Assembly (NCBI GenBank): GCA_033239005.1
Contig: BSQZ01000018.1
Location: 1,213,536-1,277,535, forward strand
Direction: 5' to 3'
DNA: 64,000 bases
Origin: Lamellibrachia satsuma
Lineage: Eukaryota; Annelida; Polychaeta; Sabellida; Siboglinidae
Shown here: piece after piece, positions 24,401 through 38,700 of the stretch
Layout of the letters: every line of letters begins with the position of its first letter
Position numbering within the stretch: position 1 is the first letter of the stretch
Made by a program: the position numbers and the translations under genes
Notes under the pieces: generated by a model
Databases searched by the model: none
What the model was told of the DNA's origin: nothing
The model's input: only the letters and a program-made list of their open reading frames with translations

Positions 24401-27400
24401 AATTGTTAAGATGCCCCATTGGGGTGGCTATGGCTTCACACATTCCTAGCACAAAGGGCATGGTTTCAGATATGTGCTGGCAGGCAACAAATGTTATCTT
24501 ACTGCGGGAGCTGCAACCTTTATTGAATTCAAAGTAAGCTTTGATTCGAGTCAGAACTTCTGAGTTCTTTTTATCAAATAGCCAACTGCCACGTGGTAAT
24601 GTATAGTAGTAATAAATATCCTGGTAATAGTAATATATTATAACTAATGTAATAGTAAAAGTAATAGATTAAAATTAATGTAATATTAAAAGTAATAGAT
24701 TATAATTAATGTAATATTAAAAGTAATAGATTATAATTAATGTAATAGTAAAAGTAATAGATTGTAATTAATGTAATAGATTGTAATGAATGTGATACTA
24801 ATAGTAACAGAAACAGTAAGAAGTAGTAAATAGTAATAGATTGTCTGTAATAGAACCCATGCCTGACGATGAAGCAGTCACATATCTATATGCCAAAGCA
24901 TGGTCAATTCAAATGCGATTCTTGCATTCCTATGCTAGCATTGTAATTTCAGTTTAATATCAGTAATCGTTAATTGTTGGGATGTTGTATTCTTTGCTGA
25001 AACAGTAATTCTTTCCGACTGTCTAATTTGAAGTATATGTTGTGATTCCGTGGACATTCGATCCAATATATACACATGCACCGTCTACCGATCAAAACCG
25101 TGACATTCACTTTAATTATCACATTTTTGAGCTCCTGGGACGCCCAGCAGAAAAAGCAGTGTTTAGTTTTTTTAATCAACCACCATGCTGGAGATAGAAT
25201 GACACTGTCTTTGTGTGACAGTTAATTTTGGCTGTATAGATAAAAAATGTTGCCCAGGCATTGCCTGTATCTGATTTATAGTGTAGATATGTCAGTCAGT
25301 GTCCTTGATAGATTCCCTTATCTTGCACAGGCCACAGTCAGTGTGAAATGTCAATATACAGACGTCTGATAAGAATCTTAGTAAGTAGGCTCAAGTAGGT
25401 AATTTGTCAGACTATGTAACCTAAGTCTGAATACTAAAGGGTTTAATGGAAGGTTGTCAACACTGTTGGTCAACTAACAATAGGGCAGGTGTAACAGTGG
25501 ACACCTTCTGGTTGTCTTGCTCTAGGGACAAGTGCGTGTGGTTTGTAAGACTGTCTTCTCTGGTCTTACATTCCCTTTTCTGGTTGTCTTGCTCTAGGGA
25601 CAAGTGCGTGTGGTCAACTAAGACTGTCTTCTCTGGTCTTACATTCCCTTTTCTGGTTGTCTTGCTCTAGGGACAAGTGCGTGTGGTCAACTAAGACTGT
25701 CTTCTCTGGTCTTCCCTTTTCTGGTTGTCTTGCTCTAGGGACAAGTGCGTGTGGTCAACTAAGACTGTCTTCTCTGGTCTTACATTCCCTTTTCTGGTTG
25801 TCTTGCTCTAGGGACAAGTGCCTGTGGTCAACTAAGACTGTCTTCTCTGGTCTTACATTCCCTTTTCTGGTTGTCTTGCTCTAGGGACAAGTGCCTGTGG
25901 TCAACTAAGACTGTCTTCTCTGGTCTTACATTCCCTTTTCTGGTTGTCTTGCTCTAGGGACAAGTGCGTGTGGTCAACTAAGACTGTCTTCTCTGGTCTT
26001 CCATTCCCTTTTCTGGTTGTCTTGCTCTAGGGACAAGTGCGTGTGGTCAACTAAGACTGTCTTCTCTGGTCTTACATTCCCTTTTCTGGTTGTCTTGCTC
26101 TAGGGACAAGTGCGTGTGGTCAACTAAGACTGTCTTCTCTGGTCTTACATTCCCTTTTCTGGTTGTCTTGCTCTAGGGACAAGTGCCTGTGGTCAACTAA
26201 GACTGTCTTCTCTGGTCTTACATTCCCTTTTCTGGTTGTCTTGCTCTAGGGACAAGTGCGTGTGGTCAACTAAGACTGTCTTCTCTGGTCTTACATTCCC
26301 TTTTCTGGTTGTCTTGCTCTAGGGACAAGTGCGTGTGGTCAACTAAGACTGTCTTCTCTGGTCTTACATTCCCTTTTCTGGTTGTCTTGCTCTAGGGACA
26401 AGTGCCTGTGGTCAACTAAGACTGTCTTCTCTGGTCTTACATTCCCTTTTCTGGTTGTCTTGCTCTAGGGACAAGTGCGTGTGGTCAACTAAGACTGTCT
26501 TCTCTGGTCTTACATTCCCTTTTCTGGTTGTCTTGCTCTAGGGACAAGTGCGTGTGGTCAACTAAGACTGTCTTCTCTGGTCTTACATTCCCTTTTCTGG
26601 TTGTCTTGCTCTAGGGACAAGTGCGTGTGGTCAACTAAGACTGTCTTCTCTGGTCTTACATTCCCTTTTCTGGTTGTCTTGCTCTAGGGACAAGTGCGTG
26701 TGGTCAACTAAGACTGTCTTCTCTGGTCTTACATTCCCTTTTCTGGTTGTCTTGCTCTAGGGACAAGTGCCTGTGGTCAACTAAGACTGTCTTCTCTGGT
26801 CTTACATTCCCTTTTCTGGTTGTCTTGCTCTAGGGACAAGTGCCTGTGGTCAACTAAGACTGTCTTCTCTGGTCTTACATTCCCTTTTCTGGTTGTCTTG
26901 CTCTAGGGACAAGTGCGTGTGGTCAACTAAGACTGTCTTCTCTGGTCTTCCCTTTTCAGTTTCATTTCTTTGTTAATTTGTTCAGACTAATGCTGCCAAA
27001 AATCAAACCTACCAAGGGTATCTAGTGTCAACGATGACATGCTAGTTCGTTTGTGAAAATGTGTTATTTGTTTTGATGAAATCATCAGACAAACTAATCA
27101 GTTGCTTTTGGATCTAATTATTGTATCCATTAAATTTTTTTTAATGGCAAACGTTGCTCTTTATATGCTGTCACAAAAGGCTATTGACAGTTTTGCGAGT
27201 CTCCTGATGTAATGAGTATAGTAAGTTCTTCAACGAGTTTAACAAAATCTTAACTAATTATGTACCATTCTTTCTCTTTCATTGACCAGATGTGGTCAAA
27301 AATTATTTAACAGTTTGTCCAACGATTTCATCAAAGAAAATGTGACACATTTGCACAGCCGAACTAGCTAATTGTGGTAGATAATAGATATGTTCGATTT

Positions 27401-29341
27401 TTCATGAAATAATTCCATTTAATGATCAAAAATATCAGATGATCAAAAATATTGATTTGAAGATGGAGGCCCTTTAACAAAACTCTGAGTGGCTTAATGG
27501 GCTGGAAATACTCATTAGTCAGCAGTACTCACCACTACTGAAGCTCTAAGCTGTAGCCAACCTGACACATCAGTATGTAGATGACATCCATTGTAAGGAT
27601 GTGTTGCACAGAGACACAGATTCCACTTAAATTGTTCCTGTCTGTTGCCTCAGCCATCTCAATGGCTGGTTCTATTCAGGGGTGGGACATGGCTGGGTAG
27701 GTAGGTGACATACTCACTAGAGAAAGTCATGTTGGTTTGACAGGTATACAGTGGTCTTGGGGTTGGGTTTGATTAGAATAAATTTTCTTGAATCATTGCC
27801 AAAAATTACAATTATATATTATACTTAAAAATAAAATGGATTACAATTGCCAAAAATTACAATTATATATTATACTTAAAAATAAAATGATTAGATTACA
27901 ATTGCCAAAAATTACAATTATATATTATACTTAAAAATAAAATGGATTACAATGTCTTATTATTGAATGTATGTTGTGTATACTAAAATATAGCAAGATT
28001 TTATTTGAGCATAATTAATTGTGTATACTATATGTAAGTGACTGTCAGGTAGATAAGTTGTCATGTATTGGTGGGTAGGATGATGAGAACCATGGATTAA
28101 TTACAGTAATCACATGACTGAATTACAACTTACAGTATAATTGATTACACTTGATTACGATCAACATCATTGTATCCATTCCCGTTTTACAGGAAGATTG
28201 ATGAAATATGAATGTTTTCTTCACTGTGACTTCGCGCAGCTGAATTTAATATTCTCACAACGTGCATATGTGTGCATTATTAAGACTGTCACGAGTGGAT
28301 GAGCTTTACGTGTACCTTCGTTAAATAATTACATAGTTAGGTATTTGTTAAAAGCCCACAAAAATGTTGCGTGTGATCCTGAAGTCAAGCCAAGTACACG
28401 AACAAGTCAAACGAAGTCAAATGTTTCTTGGTATACCGGGTTGAATCCATCCATGGGCTATAATTTGTGGGTATTTGTAATTTGTAAGGTCAAAATATGC
28501 TCTGACAGCGATCAGTTTCCACAAAGGCTGATGTTATTGCAACTTGTGTCAAACGACCACTGATCATTCGTGTGATATGGAGCCTACATTTACACTGCAG
28601 CTTGTGGAGGAATGTTTTCACATAGAGCCCTGGAACACTATCTGGTGGTCATTTATAATCAGCTGGCAGATGGCACTACATTTATCTGTGAGGTTCCACC
28701 CATGTATGTGCCATGCACGCCATTGCTGGAAAGGACAGGGATACGTGCACTTGCATCATGTTTTTGCACAGTCTTTTCTCAGAACTATGCTTGCTACAAA
28801 GGGACTCACTACTCAACATTCTCAATGTGATAGCGTATCAGCGTTTGTGCGTATTTGCCCATAATAGCATGGCTATTTCGCACAGTGCGGGAGTGATCCG
28901 CAAGTGTTTATGTCTTCCTCTGACCCTTCCTTTGTCTTGCTAAAGGTCGGCATTGCCCAGGATCAGAATAATAGAGGTTGAATGCCAATGCATTGACTCA
29001 TACTAACCATTCGCCAATTCACCAATTGCTAAAAAAAATGAAGTTTGGCTAAAAAATGGAACACTTTTTGCAAATTTGGTTGGAAAATGGTATATTGGCT
29101 GAGAAAAAAATCACATTAGCCAAATGGGTAAACAACGAAATATGTTAAAGTGAGCCCACACTTAAGTGAAATACTTGTTTTTTGTTGAAAAAAGTGTTTC
29201 ATCAGTCTAGTAAATTTGAGCATGTACGCACGCACACTGATAGATAAACATACATGAACACACATGTATGCACGATAGAACAAATGAACGAACAAATGCA
29301 CATGCACGCACACACGCACGCACACACACACGCGCGCACAA

Positions 29342-29404
<63 letters not shown>

Positions 29405-32400
29405 TACAACAAACTGAATGTATTTACCAAAAAACTCATGAACGTTGAAAATACCAACATTTTCTGCATAGAGTATAGCAAGTTGAAGTGGTTGTCTTTT
29501 TTTGCAACATGTTTTATGCAGTGTAGTATAGATGTGATTTGCCTTGGCAGGCCTGAAGAGGGTTTCTGCACATTGCTATTACACTGCTGGTCCCTAGCTA
29601 AGTGTCAGTGCTGTGTCATGTCATTTAATCAAGTGTCAGGTCACAGGCAGGACATCTGTCTACACCACTACTTGCTATATCCATAATATTATGTCAGCAT
29701 AATATTTATATATCTAATAGTATAAATCCGGTGCCACATTTTCTTCTTTATGAATTTAGTAGCAGGTCAGCGGCTAAATGATAATTCTAACTTGTCATAC
29801 CTTCTTTTGAATGCAATCTACCATATCATCCTTCATCCATAAATAAAATGTTATTGTTAGAGTTTATGATGATATATATTATTAGATCGGGTAGTCACAT
29901 CATATATTATATAGTCATCATATATTATATAGTGTATTACTTGGTTCCAAAACTAGCTATTCATATTTGAATGTTTTTTGTGCAATTCGTTGATTTAGTT
30001 AATTTTAAATTCCACATCACTGGTTCTTCAAAATGTACAGCATATAATTATACGAACATATTTTCATTTAATATGATATTTAGGACACTGTGTCAGGAAA
30101 GGTTTTTGAAGGTCACAGAAAATCTGAGCATGTAATTGACTGTAGCTCATTTGGCATTCTGCAAGCTAATGTTATTTTATCATTAATCCATCTATAGTGC
30201 TTTTCGGAATGCTGTACACATGTACAACATGTATAATATAATATTGATGCAGTAACCCATTTCAGATTACAAAGGATCAAGACAATACATCAAGCACAAT
30301 CAGGATACGTTTTATTTATGGACTGATAAATTTATTAACAGAATAACGTATACAATTTATGCAGAAGCAGTTGCATCAGGATTTTTTTAAGTATTAAGAA
30401 GACACATATTTGAGAGATTTTGACCCCACTGGTTTGTCCCTGAAACCATGGATCCCCCATTTTCCAGATTACTAATTTTAATGGGACAGCTTCGAGTAAA
30501 AATAACATTGTTTTAAAAAGCTTGTTGTGTGCAAGAATAAGACCAAGTTTGTGTCACAATAAATGTTTTGTTCACTTTTGACTACAAGTGTGATGTAGCC
30601 ATTAAATGGTTTGTTTATGCAAATACAAAATTAGCAGTCATGAATATAAATTCATCATATTAGGGGTTCCTAATATGTCATGTTAATTAGATTTAAAAAG
30701 CCTGCAATGGTAATAGGAGTTGTATGTATCAATTTATGCATCTAAAGCTATAGTCCTTGTATTTATTACACTTTACTTTCTGGAGTCATTAAAATATCGT
30801 CATGAATAACTTTACAAAAAGTAATATCATTATATCATGCCGCTTGACCAATTTCTGTCCATTCTTTAGAGTTTCAATATAAAAAAGTAGCATATTTCAT
30901 AAATTGGGTTTGATTTCTTTAATAAAGACATTGCTGTTAAAACAGTGTTATTTATGCATGGGCACGAACTGAAATATTAATTTAGTTTCTAATTTGGCTG
31001 GCTGGGGATCCACTCAAAATTTCAAATCTACATTAGATGATTTCCTCAGAGAGTCTAAACAATCACATCACTAGGCTTTGAAGCTCAAGTCAGCTGAGTG
31101 GCTGGGACCACTCACACTTATAACATCTGCTCACTAATGTTCACATCAATTTCATCTTCCCTGTTGATTCAAAAGCCTGCTCAATGTTTTAGGACATTTC
31201 ATATATGGGCAAATTGTACATGTGAAATCCTGCTCTGCCCATATATATGTGATCTGTATATATTACTATGTAATATTTACTGATTAAGAAAATTAATAAA
31301 ACATTTTAAGAGGAAATAAATGTGTGTTAGCCAAGATTGACCAGTGTAACTGTAGCTCAGTGTGCTGATGTCCTAGCAAGTCTGCTTCCAGGAGGGTCTG
31401 GATTATGGACACATCCATCAAAGTTAGGCAGTTGGTTAAAACTCTTGACAATGGAAGTCCAATCTCCAGTGGGTTGTCTCATTCAGTTTGAGCAGAGGCA
31501 ACAAACAATGAGTAAATTCACAGGATACCAAGGGTGGATGTAGGATTGTACAACCTTGTGTGTTGCAGCTTGTTTGGCAAAGCGAAACGCGCGCGCGAGT
31601 GCATGCATGTTCTTATTCACTGAGTACATCATTTGTATTCAGTCAAATATAGTTGACCTGGTATAGCTCTCGCCTAGTGCCCTACCTCGATTTCATTCCT
31701 CATATATACTGAGAAAGCCTGAGTTGTTTCCAATCATATGATGTATTGGATGGTCACACATTAGTTTGTTAGCCAACCTGTAATGCCCTGTCCCCCCTCC
31801 CCCCCCGCTGGCTACATTTGGGGTAAGACCACTGTTGACCTTCCTGTTTATTGTTTCACACGAATGTAGGGCATATTAAATTGCGATATGTGAATTTAAA
31901 GAAATCATATGATGTGACATAAGTGCAATTGAGCAGGCATATTCACAGGTTTGTTTGTAGAAGCTATTGGCTGTGAAATGGTGCATTTTTTTGAGAGTTT
32001 AACAGGCGGAGGGATTTATGGGAATTTTTCTGTTATGGGCCACGTTGGCGCATGAATACATGGCTATTTTTTTCAAAATTGATGGGCATCGCACATCGGG
32101 GTGTTTTAAAAGAGCTGGGGATGTGTGACTTTGACAAAACGTGGTCAACATGTCAATGAGATGATGGCAGTTGCTGTGAAAAAGTTTCAGAATTTTTAGT
32201 GGTCACGTTTTCTTATAATCAGACAAAACGTTAACATGGCCACGCATGCAATTCTCAACAATGGCCTGACTCCAAGGCAATCCTGATACTTGCTGCCTTG
32301 AGATGTCTCTGCTAGAAAATTGCAGCTGACAAACCCAATTGTGTCTTTCAGCAACAGGGACAAGTCAGGGAATGAGGCAAGAGTTCCTTTTCACTATCCA

Positions 32401-32680
32401 AATTGGATGTAGAAAATAGCTAGGTACGCCTGTTGCAATTATATGTTGTGCAGAGACGTGTTGGGATTCTCGACTCGAATGAGATGTTCATATCAGAGGA
32501 GTCGTTGCTCAGAAATGCTCATTGAATGTATAATTAGTGCCCTGCACGGGCCGGGCTTTGGGCCCAGTCGTTGCCATGTAAATTTCTCTTTACGTGGCAG
32601 CGACTGGGTGCATGGTGTACATATATTCGTGATGAAATGTTCTGTCTGTTTGCTGAATTCCTTATACAGCGAGTCTGACT

Positions 32681-32747
<67 letters not shown>

Positions 32748-35700
32748 TTTAACCAACCAAGGTATGATAAATAATAATAATAAAGTCAGTGTTTAAATGT
32801 TCTGTTAAACAGTCATTTAATTAACCAATGAAAATTGTTGTTCATTGCCCTTTAAAATGTAATTTTGTTTATAAATGATGTGATTCGTCACACTTCCCTT
32901 TAAAAGCAGTAACGTTGCACTCTCTGTGATTAAAGCCTATTATGTGTCAGTACTCTACATGTCAAAAAAGTGCTCAGGGCATCTGTGTCAATGTCGGCTC
33001 ATGATTCCACTGGTGACACCTGCTTTGACACAGACACACCCAGTTTAATGAAATCAAGCAAAAGTCGCCTGATTTGAGGACAGTCACATCAAATTTCAAA
33101 AAGGGATGGACATGTTCATGACAGAGATATTGGGCTGAGCTAGTCGATGGTTTCAGCTAGATAACATGTCTTGGGGATTGTCAAAGACGTGTCTGTCTCA
33201 GTGTATGAGTGTCTGGGTCAATAATGTCTGTGGAGGATGCCATGTCTCAGTGACACAGTCAGCTTCCCACTGGGCACTGCCTTGCATTGCTCATTTGCAG
33301 CCGTTAGAAAGTTTGGCAGGATATATATTGGTTGTTATTTAGTCAGCTAGAAAAATGAGTGCCAGACAGTGAAGATTGTATCTTCCACAATTACAGCTCA
33401 TGCGTCTATGTTGGTCACAATGATGAGACTAGAGCATTGTTGAGCTGGGTGAGTTCACACCATTGGTGGGTTCCATACATATGGAAACAACCACTCTGAT
33501 TCCACGACAGGCTACATTTACCCCCTGTGTGAGATCTTTTACTTCCCCTGGCATAGACACCAGGTAGAAGGGACCTACAGTTTTCAGGGTCTTATTACTA
33601 CAGGTGTAGAAACACACAAGCAACATTGGGTGACAGAAATTAAAACTCCATCCTCAACTGATTTATCGTATCGCAAATCTGGTTCATTGATGTATAAATA
33701 TGTAGTGTGTGAATAGTTTATGTAATATCCGCAGTCGATTTCATAAAAAATTACTATTTTTGTTCAAATCATGGAAAGACTTTACTTTAGTCGTTTGACT
33801 TGGTAAGGCTCAAAATAGTGGATATCCAAAATGGTAAACACTGTGTGTGTCAATGCTGATCATGAACGTGACTTCCATCCTTTCACTGATCACATGACAA
33901 AGTTAAAAAATTTCACCAACGGTGAAATTCGTGAGTTTTCAGTGTTTCCATTTTTACTTCGTTTAATGTTTGACAAAACATTAAGTAATTTAATAGTTTG
34001 TCTGATGATTTCACACAAACTACACACAACAGTTGCACAAACAACCAGCATGTTGCAGTGGACACCAGGTAGGTTTCATTTTTCACATAATGAATTTGAA
34101 ATGAGACTAAAAAACGTAATTGAGGAGAGCAGCAGGTCGACTGTCCTCTGGATTGGCAGTCTGTCTGGTGCTTCAGCTGCTAGTCCCATTTTATGAGTGA
34201 AGAGTGACAGATTTGGTTGAATGCATCCTACATAAAAAGACGTCATGAAGTGAACCGATCTGCCAAGAAATACAGAGATAAAACTTGAAACACTGTGACC
34301 TTGACTACTGCAGTATAAATTATTAGAAGAAAGCAGATTGATCATCTTTCACATTATTGTGGAATGTGAGGTTATTTAGGACTGTTAATATTAGAGATTG
34401 GTTACAAGTACAATTAGAGCTCAGTTGCCAGCAATTACTTGTGTTAGTATTTAGTGCTATGTAAGTCTATCCAGACGACTATAAAATTACAGTACATAAT
34501 TCCATGCAGCATTTCTAAGATAATTGAGTTTACTACTAGAGCTCTTGGTGGCGATCTATGAATATGTGGGCATGCTACAGTTAAGTACTCCTCAAGCCTT
34601 TAGGCACGAGAGGTTGAGGCCATAATCTCTGGATCCTGGGCCAGATAAGGATGAAATAATTTTTTTATTAATACAGTTGCAATGTTGTTCAATGAATATT
34701 TCTGCAGTGTAATAACGAAAATGATTGTTTAGTTGATCCAGTCACGTTTATTAATGGTGGGTTTATGATAACATTTCCTAAGTTGTCATGCTGAACTAAA
34801 GATTTTCATAATCAGCCAGTCAGTTTATAAAAATTCTTATAATGGCAGCCATTAATACAAATATCCAGTATTGGCTCAGGTTAAAACCGAAGTCATCGAC
34901 ATTGAGTTAATCTATGAAAGGCTGTTGATTACAGATATACTCAGTATTTTCATCATATGATTATTCATATCTATAGTATTACACTTAAATATCTGTCATA
35001 TTTCTGTCTTGTTGCCTAAGTATTAAGCCCACCTTACACAGTCCTTATTTATCTGGTTGAGACAGCAAATTTGTATATGAGGCAGTAGGTTAGGTTCATG
35101 TTACTAGGGCAACTGCTCAGTGTTCATACCTACCTATCTGTATCCTCTCCTACCCTCTGGCACACAAGGGAACAGCAAAAGGATTCTATCCCTGAATCCC
35201 TGTCGTTCCCTGGCTCCAGCTTTGATGGAATTCGTTCACCTGCTTGGTCGGCCCCTTTCAGATGCTCACATCTATGAAACATCAGAGGTAGTTTTATGTC
35301 TTAAGGTGTTCCCACACTTCCAGCATGGCAATAGGTGACACACATTCCCACACTTCCAGCATGGCAATAGGTGACACACATTCCCACACTTCCAGCATGG
35401 CAATAGGTGACACACATTCCCACACTTCCAGCATGGCAATAGGTGACACACATTCTCACAACTGTTGGCTACAGACCACTATTGATTTCCCGCTGAAACC
35501 AGTTGCTAAAAGTGAGTCACGCGGTTCCACACTGTGCAGAATCATGGTTTGTTTTAATAAAAACTGTACAGTTCCAATTTTGCCTTGTCAATGATCTGCG
35601 ATAGTGTTTTTGTATTCAGTCTCGTAATGATAAATTACATGATGGGCTATTCCAGCATTACTTGTGTGATATTCACTTTTAATTCAGACAACATTTTTCA

Positions 35701-38700
35701 TCTTTAAAACTGTGCACATCCATGTTAATTTATTGCAGAGAGTTTCAATTTTATCATAGCATTGTTCTAAATGTTGTTTGATAGGTAGGGTAGGCAAAAT
35801 TTATTTTTCATCAATAATGGATTTTTGTATTACATTTATGACACAACGAAATAAAAATTCAGATGGGCACACTAATGAATGCCAAATATGTAAGTTGCAT
35901 TATCATAATTAACCATATATGCATAGGTATATGTCTGATTGATTATTATTTTTTTAGTAAAAAATATAAATGTGGTATTATGTGTGTGACACATTTTCAT
36001 TACGTGTGTGACACGTGTGAAATAGACTTAGTAATGGACAGTTTTTTTAGTGGGTAATGACTGTTTACATAACAGTATGACATGTTTGTTCATGTTACAA
36101 TAACATAACATAATGAGGTAAGTCAATTGTGATAAAACAAACAGTTTTGTAATATGTTTATTTAGTATGCTTTGGGTAAACAATAAGATCTGATCCATTT
36201 CATCTTATCTTTATTCACCAAACCCACAAACAAAAACAGCATAATTAAAAAACAGTATATCTAGAGTGTTAAACCTCATTATAGAACTTATTATCAAACA
36301 TGTAGTTTGCTAACAGTGTTAATTATTCTGACCCATAGCTGTGTGCTGATCTGTCACCATTTCATAGCTGTGTGCTAATCTGTCACCATTTCATAGCTGT
36401 GTGCTAATCTGTCACCATTTCATAGCTGTGTGCTGATCTGTCACCATTTCATAGCTGTGTGCTAATCTGTCACCATTTCATAGCTGTGTGCTAATCTGTC
36501 ACCATTTCATAGCTGTGTGCTAATCTGTCACCATTTCATAGCTGTGTGCTAATCTGTCACCATTTCAAACTCGTTAAATACGAACTCTGGAGCCTTTTTT
36601 ATTATCTCTGGTCTAGAGAATGCTCTTTTTCAGATATACTCCTGAAGTAAATAATAAAACATATTTTTCAATATGAAGAGGAAGTAACTTAGATTTCTGT
36701 TTTTATGATAAACTATTTTCAGTTCAGAAATAAAAAGACTTTATGTACAATTTCTATTTACAATTTCTATCTATGTATAAGTTCTATTTTCTTCTAAGAC
36801 GGACATTGACATCATCTTACACAGAACACATACAAATCAGACATATTAAAGAGAGAATTAAGGGTATATTTCCCCTGGTGTGTCAATTATTATTAAATTA
36901 GTGTCGTGTTGCCCCTTGTTACATATTAGCAACTAAATTATAGCATTTAAAAGACTATGAAATTACATTCTGCCATCATTTATAGGTGTTAGGTGTAACA
37001 CACGTAACGCTACGTTACGTGTGTGACACTTATATATTTCATATTTTATATAGTTAAATATTTTTGCATGTCTTATGTTTTGATATTACATAAGTAGCCA
37101 TATGGAAATTAAATATTTTTTATTATTTTGGATAATAAATGTTTTTGGAAAATAAGTTTTTGGAAATTTGTATTACATGTGTGACATCGAAATTCAACTT
37201 TTTAAAAACTATGTAACTTTTACAATCTATATTGTCAGGCTTTAGTTGTCATTTCATTGTAACATAGTGACATCTAAGTACACCTAGTGACATCTAAGTA
37301 CACCTAGTGACATCTAAGTACACCTAGTGACATCTAAGTACACCTAGTGACATCTAAGTACACCTAGTGACATCTAAGTACGCCTAGTGACATCTAAGTA
37401 CACCTAGTTCATTAGTTTAATTAATTCAATATGTGGTTTTGTTTCTATCTTGAAAATGGGTGTTGTGATAACCGAAGTAACAAAATGCATACCTGTATGC
37501 AATGTGGCCATTATTTCCCAAGAAAAATGTATGAAATAATATTTTTTAAACTAGTTTAATATAGAAGTAGTAAATGGTTAAAAAAAAGATCATCGTAAAA
37601 TACAATTATAGAAAGTCAACTGTCAGGTTCACTTAGTGGCTGAATCGCCGTGACATTACGCGACACTCCATTGTTGTGTTACATTCACAGAATCGCCGGA
37701 CATTACGCTGACACTCCATTGTTGTGTTACATTCACAGAATCGCGCGACATTACGTTGACACTCCATTGTTGTGTTACATTCACAGAACGCCGGACACGT
37801 GACACACTCCATTGTTGTGTTACATTCACAGAATCGCCGTGACATTACGTTGACACTCCATTGTTGTGTTACATTCACAGAATCGCCGTGACATTACGTT
37901 GACACTCCATTGTTGTGTTACATTCACAGAATCGCCGTGACATTACGTTGACACTCCATTGTTGTGTTACATTCACAGAATCGCCGTGACATTACGTTGA
38001 CACTCCATTGTTGTGTTACAATCACAGAAATGCCAGATTCACAGTAGTGTCCATTATTGCTATAATTATCTTCCTGAACAGCAAATTGGATATCCAGGGT
38101 AAAAACTGTCATTTGGAGGTGGGGTAAGTAACCCTGGTGCCTGGAGTGGCACAGCTAAGGCAGGGTAAACAGAACTTGACTACCTCTTGGAAACTGACCA
38201 GCTGGAAGTCATTCTTACTGGCAGGTTGTATAGGACTGATTTATCTACCCTGGCCTATTAACATCTTGCCAGGCCAACTGAGTCAATACACATAAGATGG
38301 GAGCTCTGCCTTCCGTAAGTGGGATCTTATGGCACTCCCTTCTGGCAGGGCTTGTTGACATGCAGCTTTCCTCTCTTCTTTCCACACTTGTATGTAATGT
38401 CCCGTCAGTCCGTCCATGGACAGTGGTGCAATATTCTCAATGAATAGCTTTCATGCAGTAACTGCAGCATGGCTTATTTCTTCCCAGTTTTTGAATGAGC
38501 ACATTTAACATAAAGAACTTTGAGTTCCATGCAAGCTGTTCACCCTGTGAGCTAAGTAAAAGTTGCATTTATTTATGTATTTATTTATGAAACCATGCCA
38601 CAGCATGCAGGATGATAATTCCCATAAATGTTTACTATTTCCCAGCAAACTTGTTATGGCATTTTAGTGCCAAAATATGAGTTATTAGTTATGACATCCA

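Noticed and set aside
25446..25884. Repeated WLSCSRDKCVWST-like peptide ORFs
   Set aside because: Translation of the 73-bp array; the unit is not a multiple of three, so the frame is lost quickly.
28544..28864. 106-codon ORF and overlapping frames at 28.3-28.9 kb
   Set aside because: No recognisable domain, no splice partners and composition like the surrounding intron.
29202..29571. Cys-Val-rich ORFs at 29.2-29.6, 45.6-45.9 and 54.3-54.7 kb
   Set aside because: Translations of CA/GT or TGTATGTT microsatellites; no independent coding evidence.
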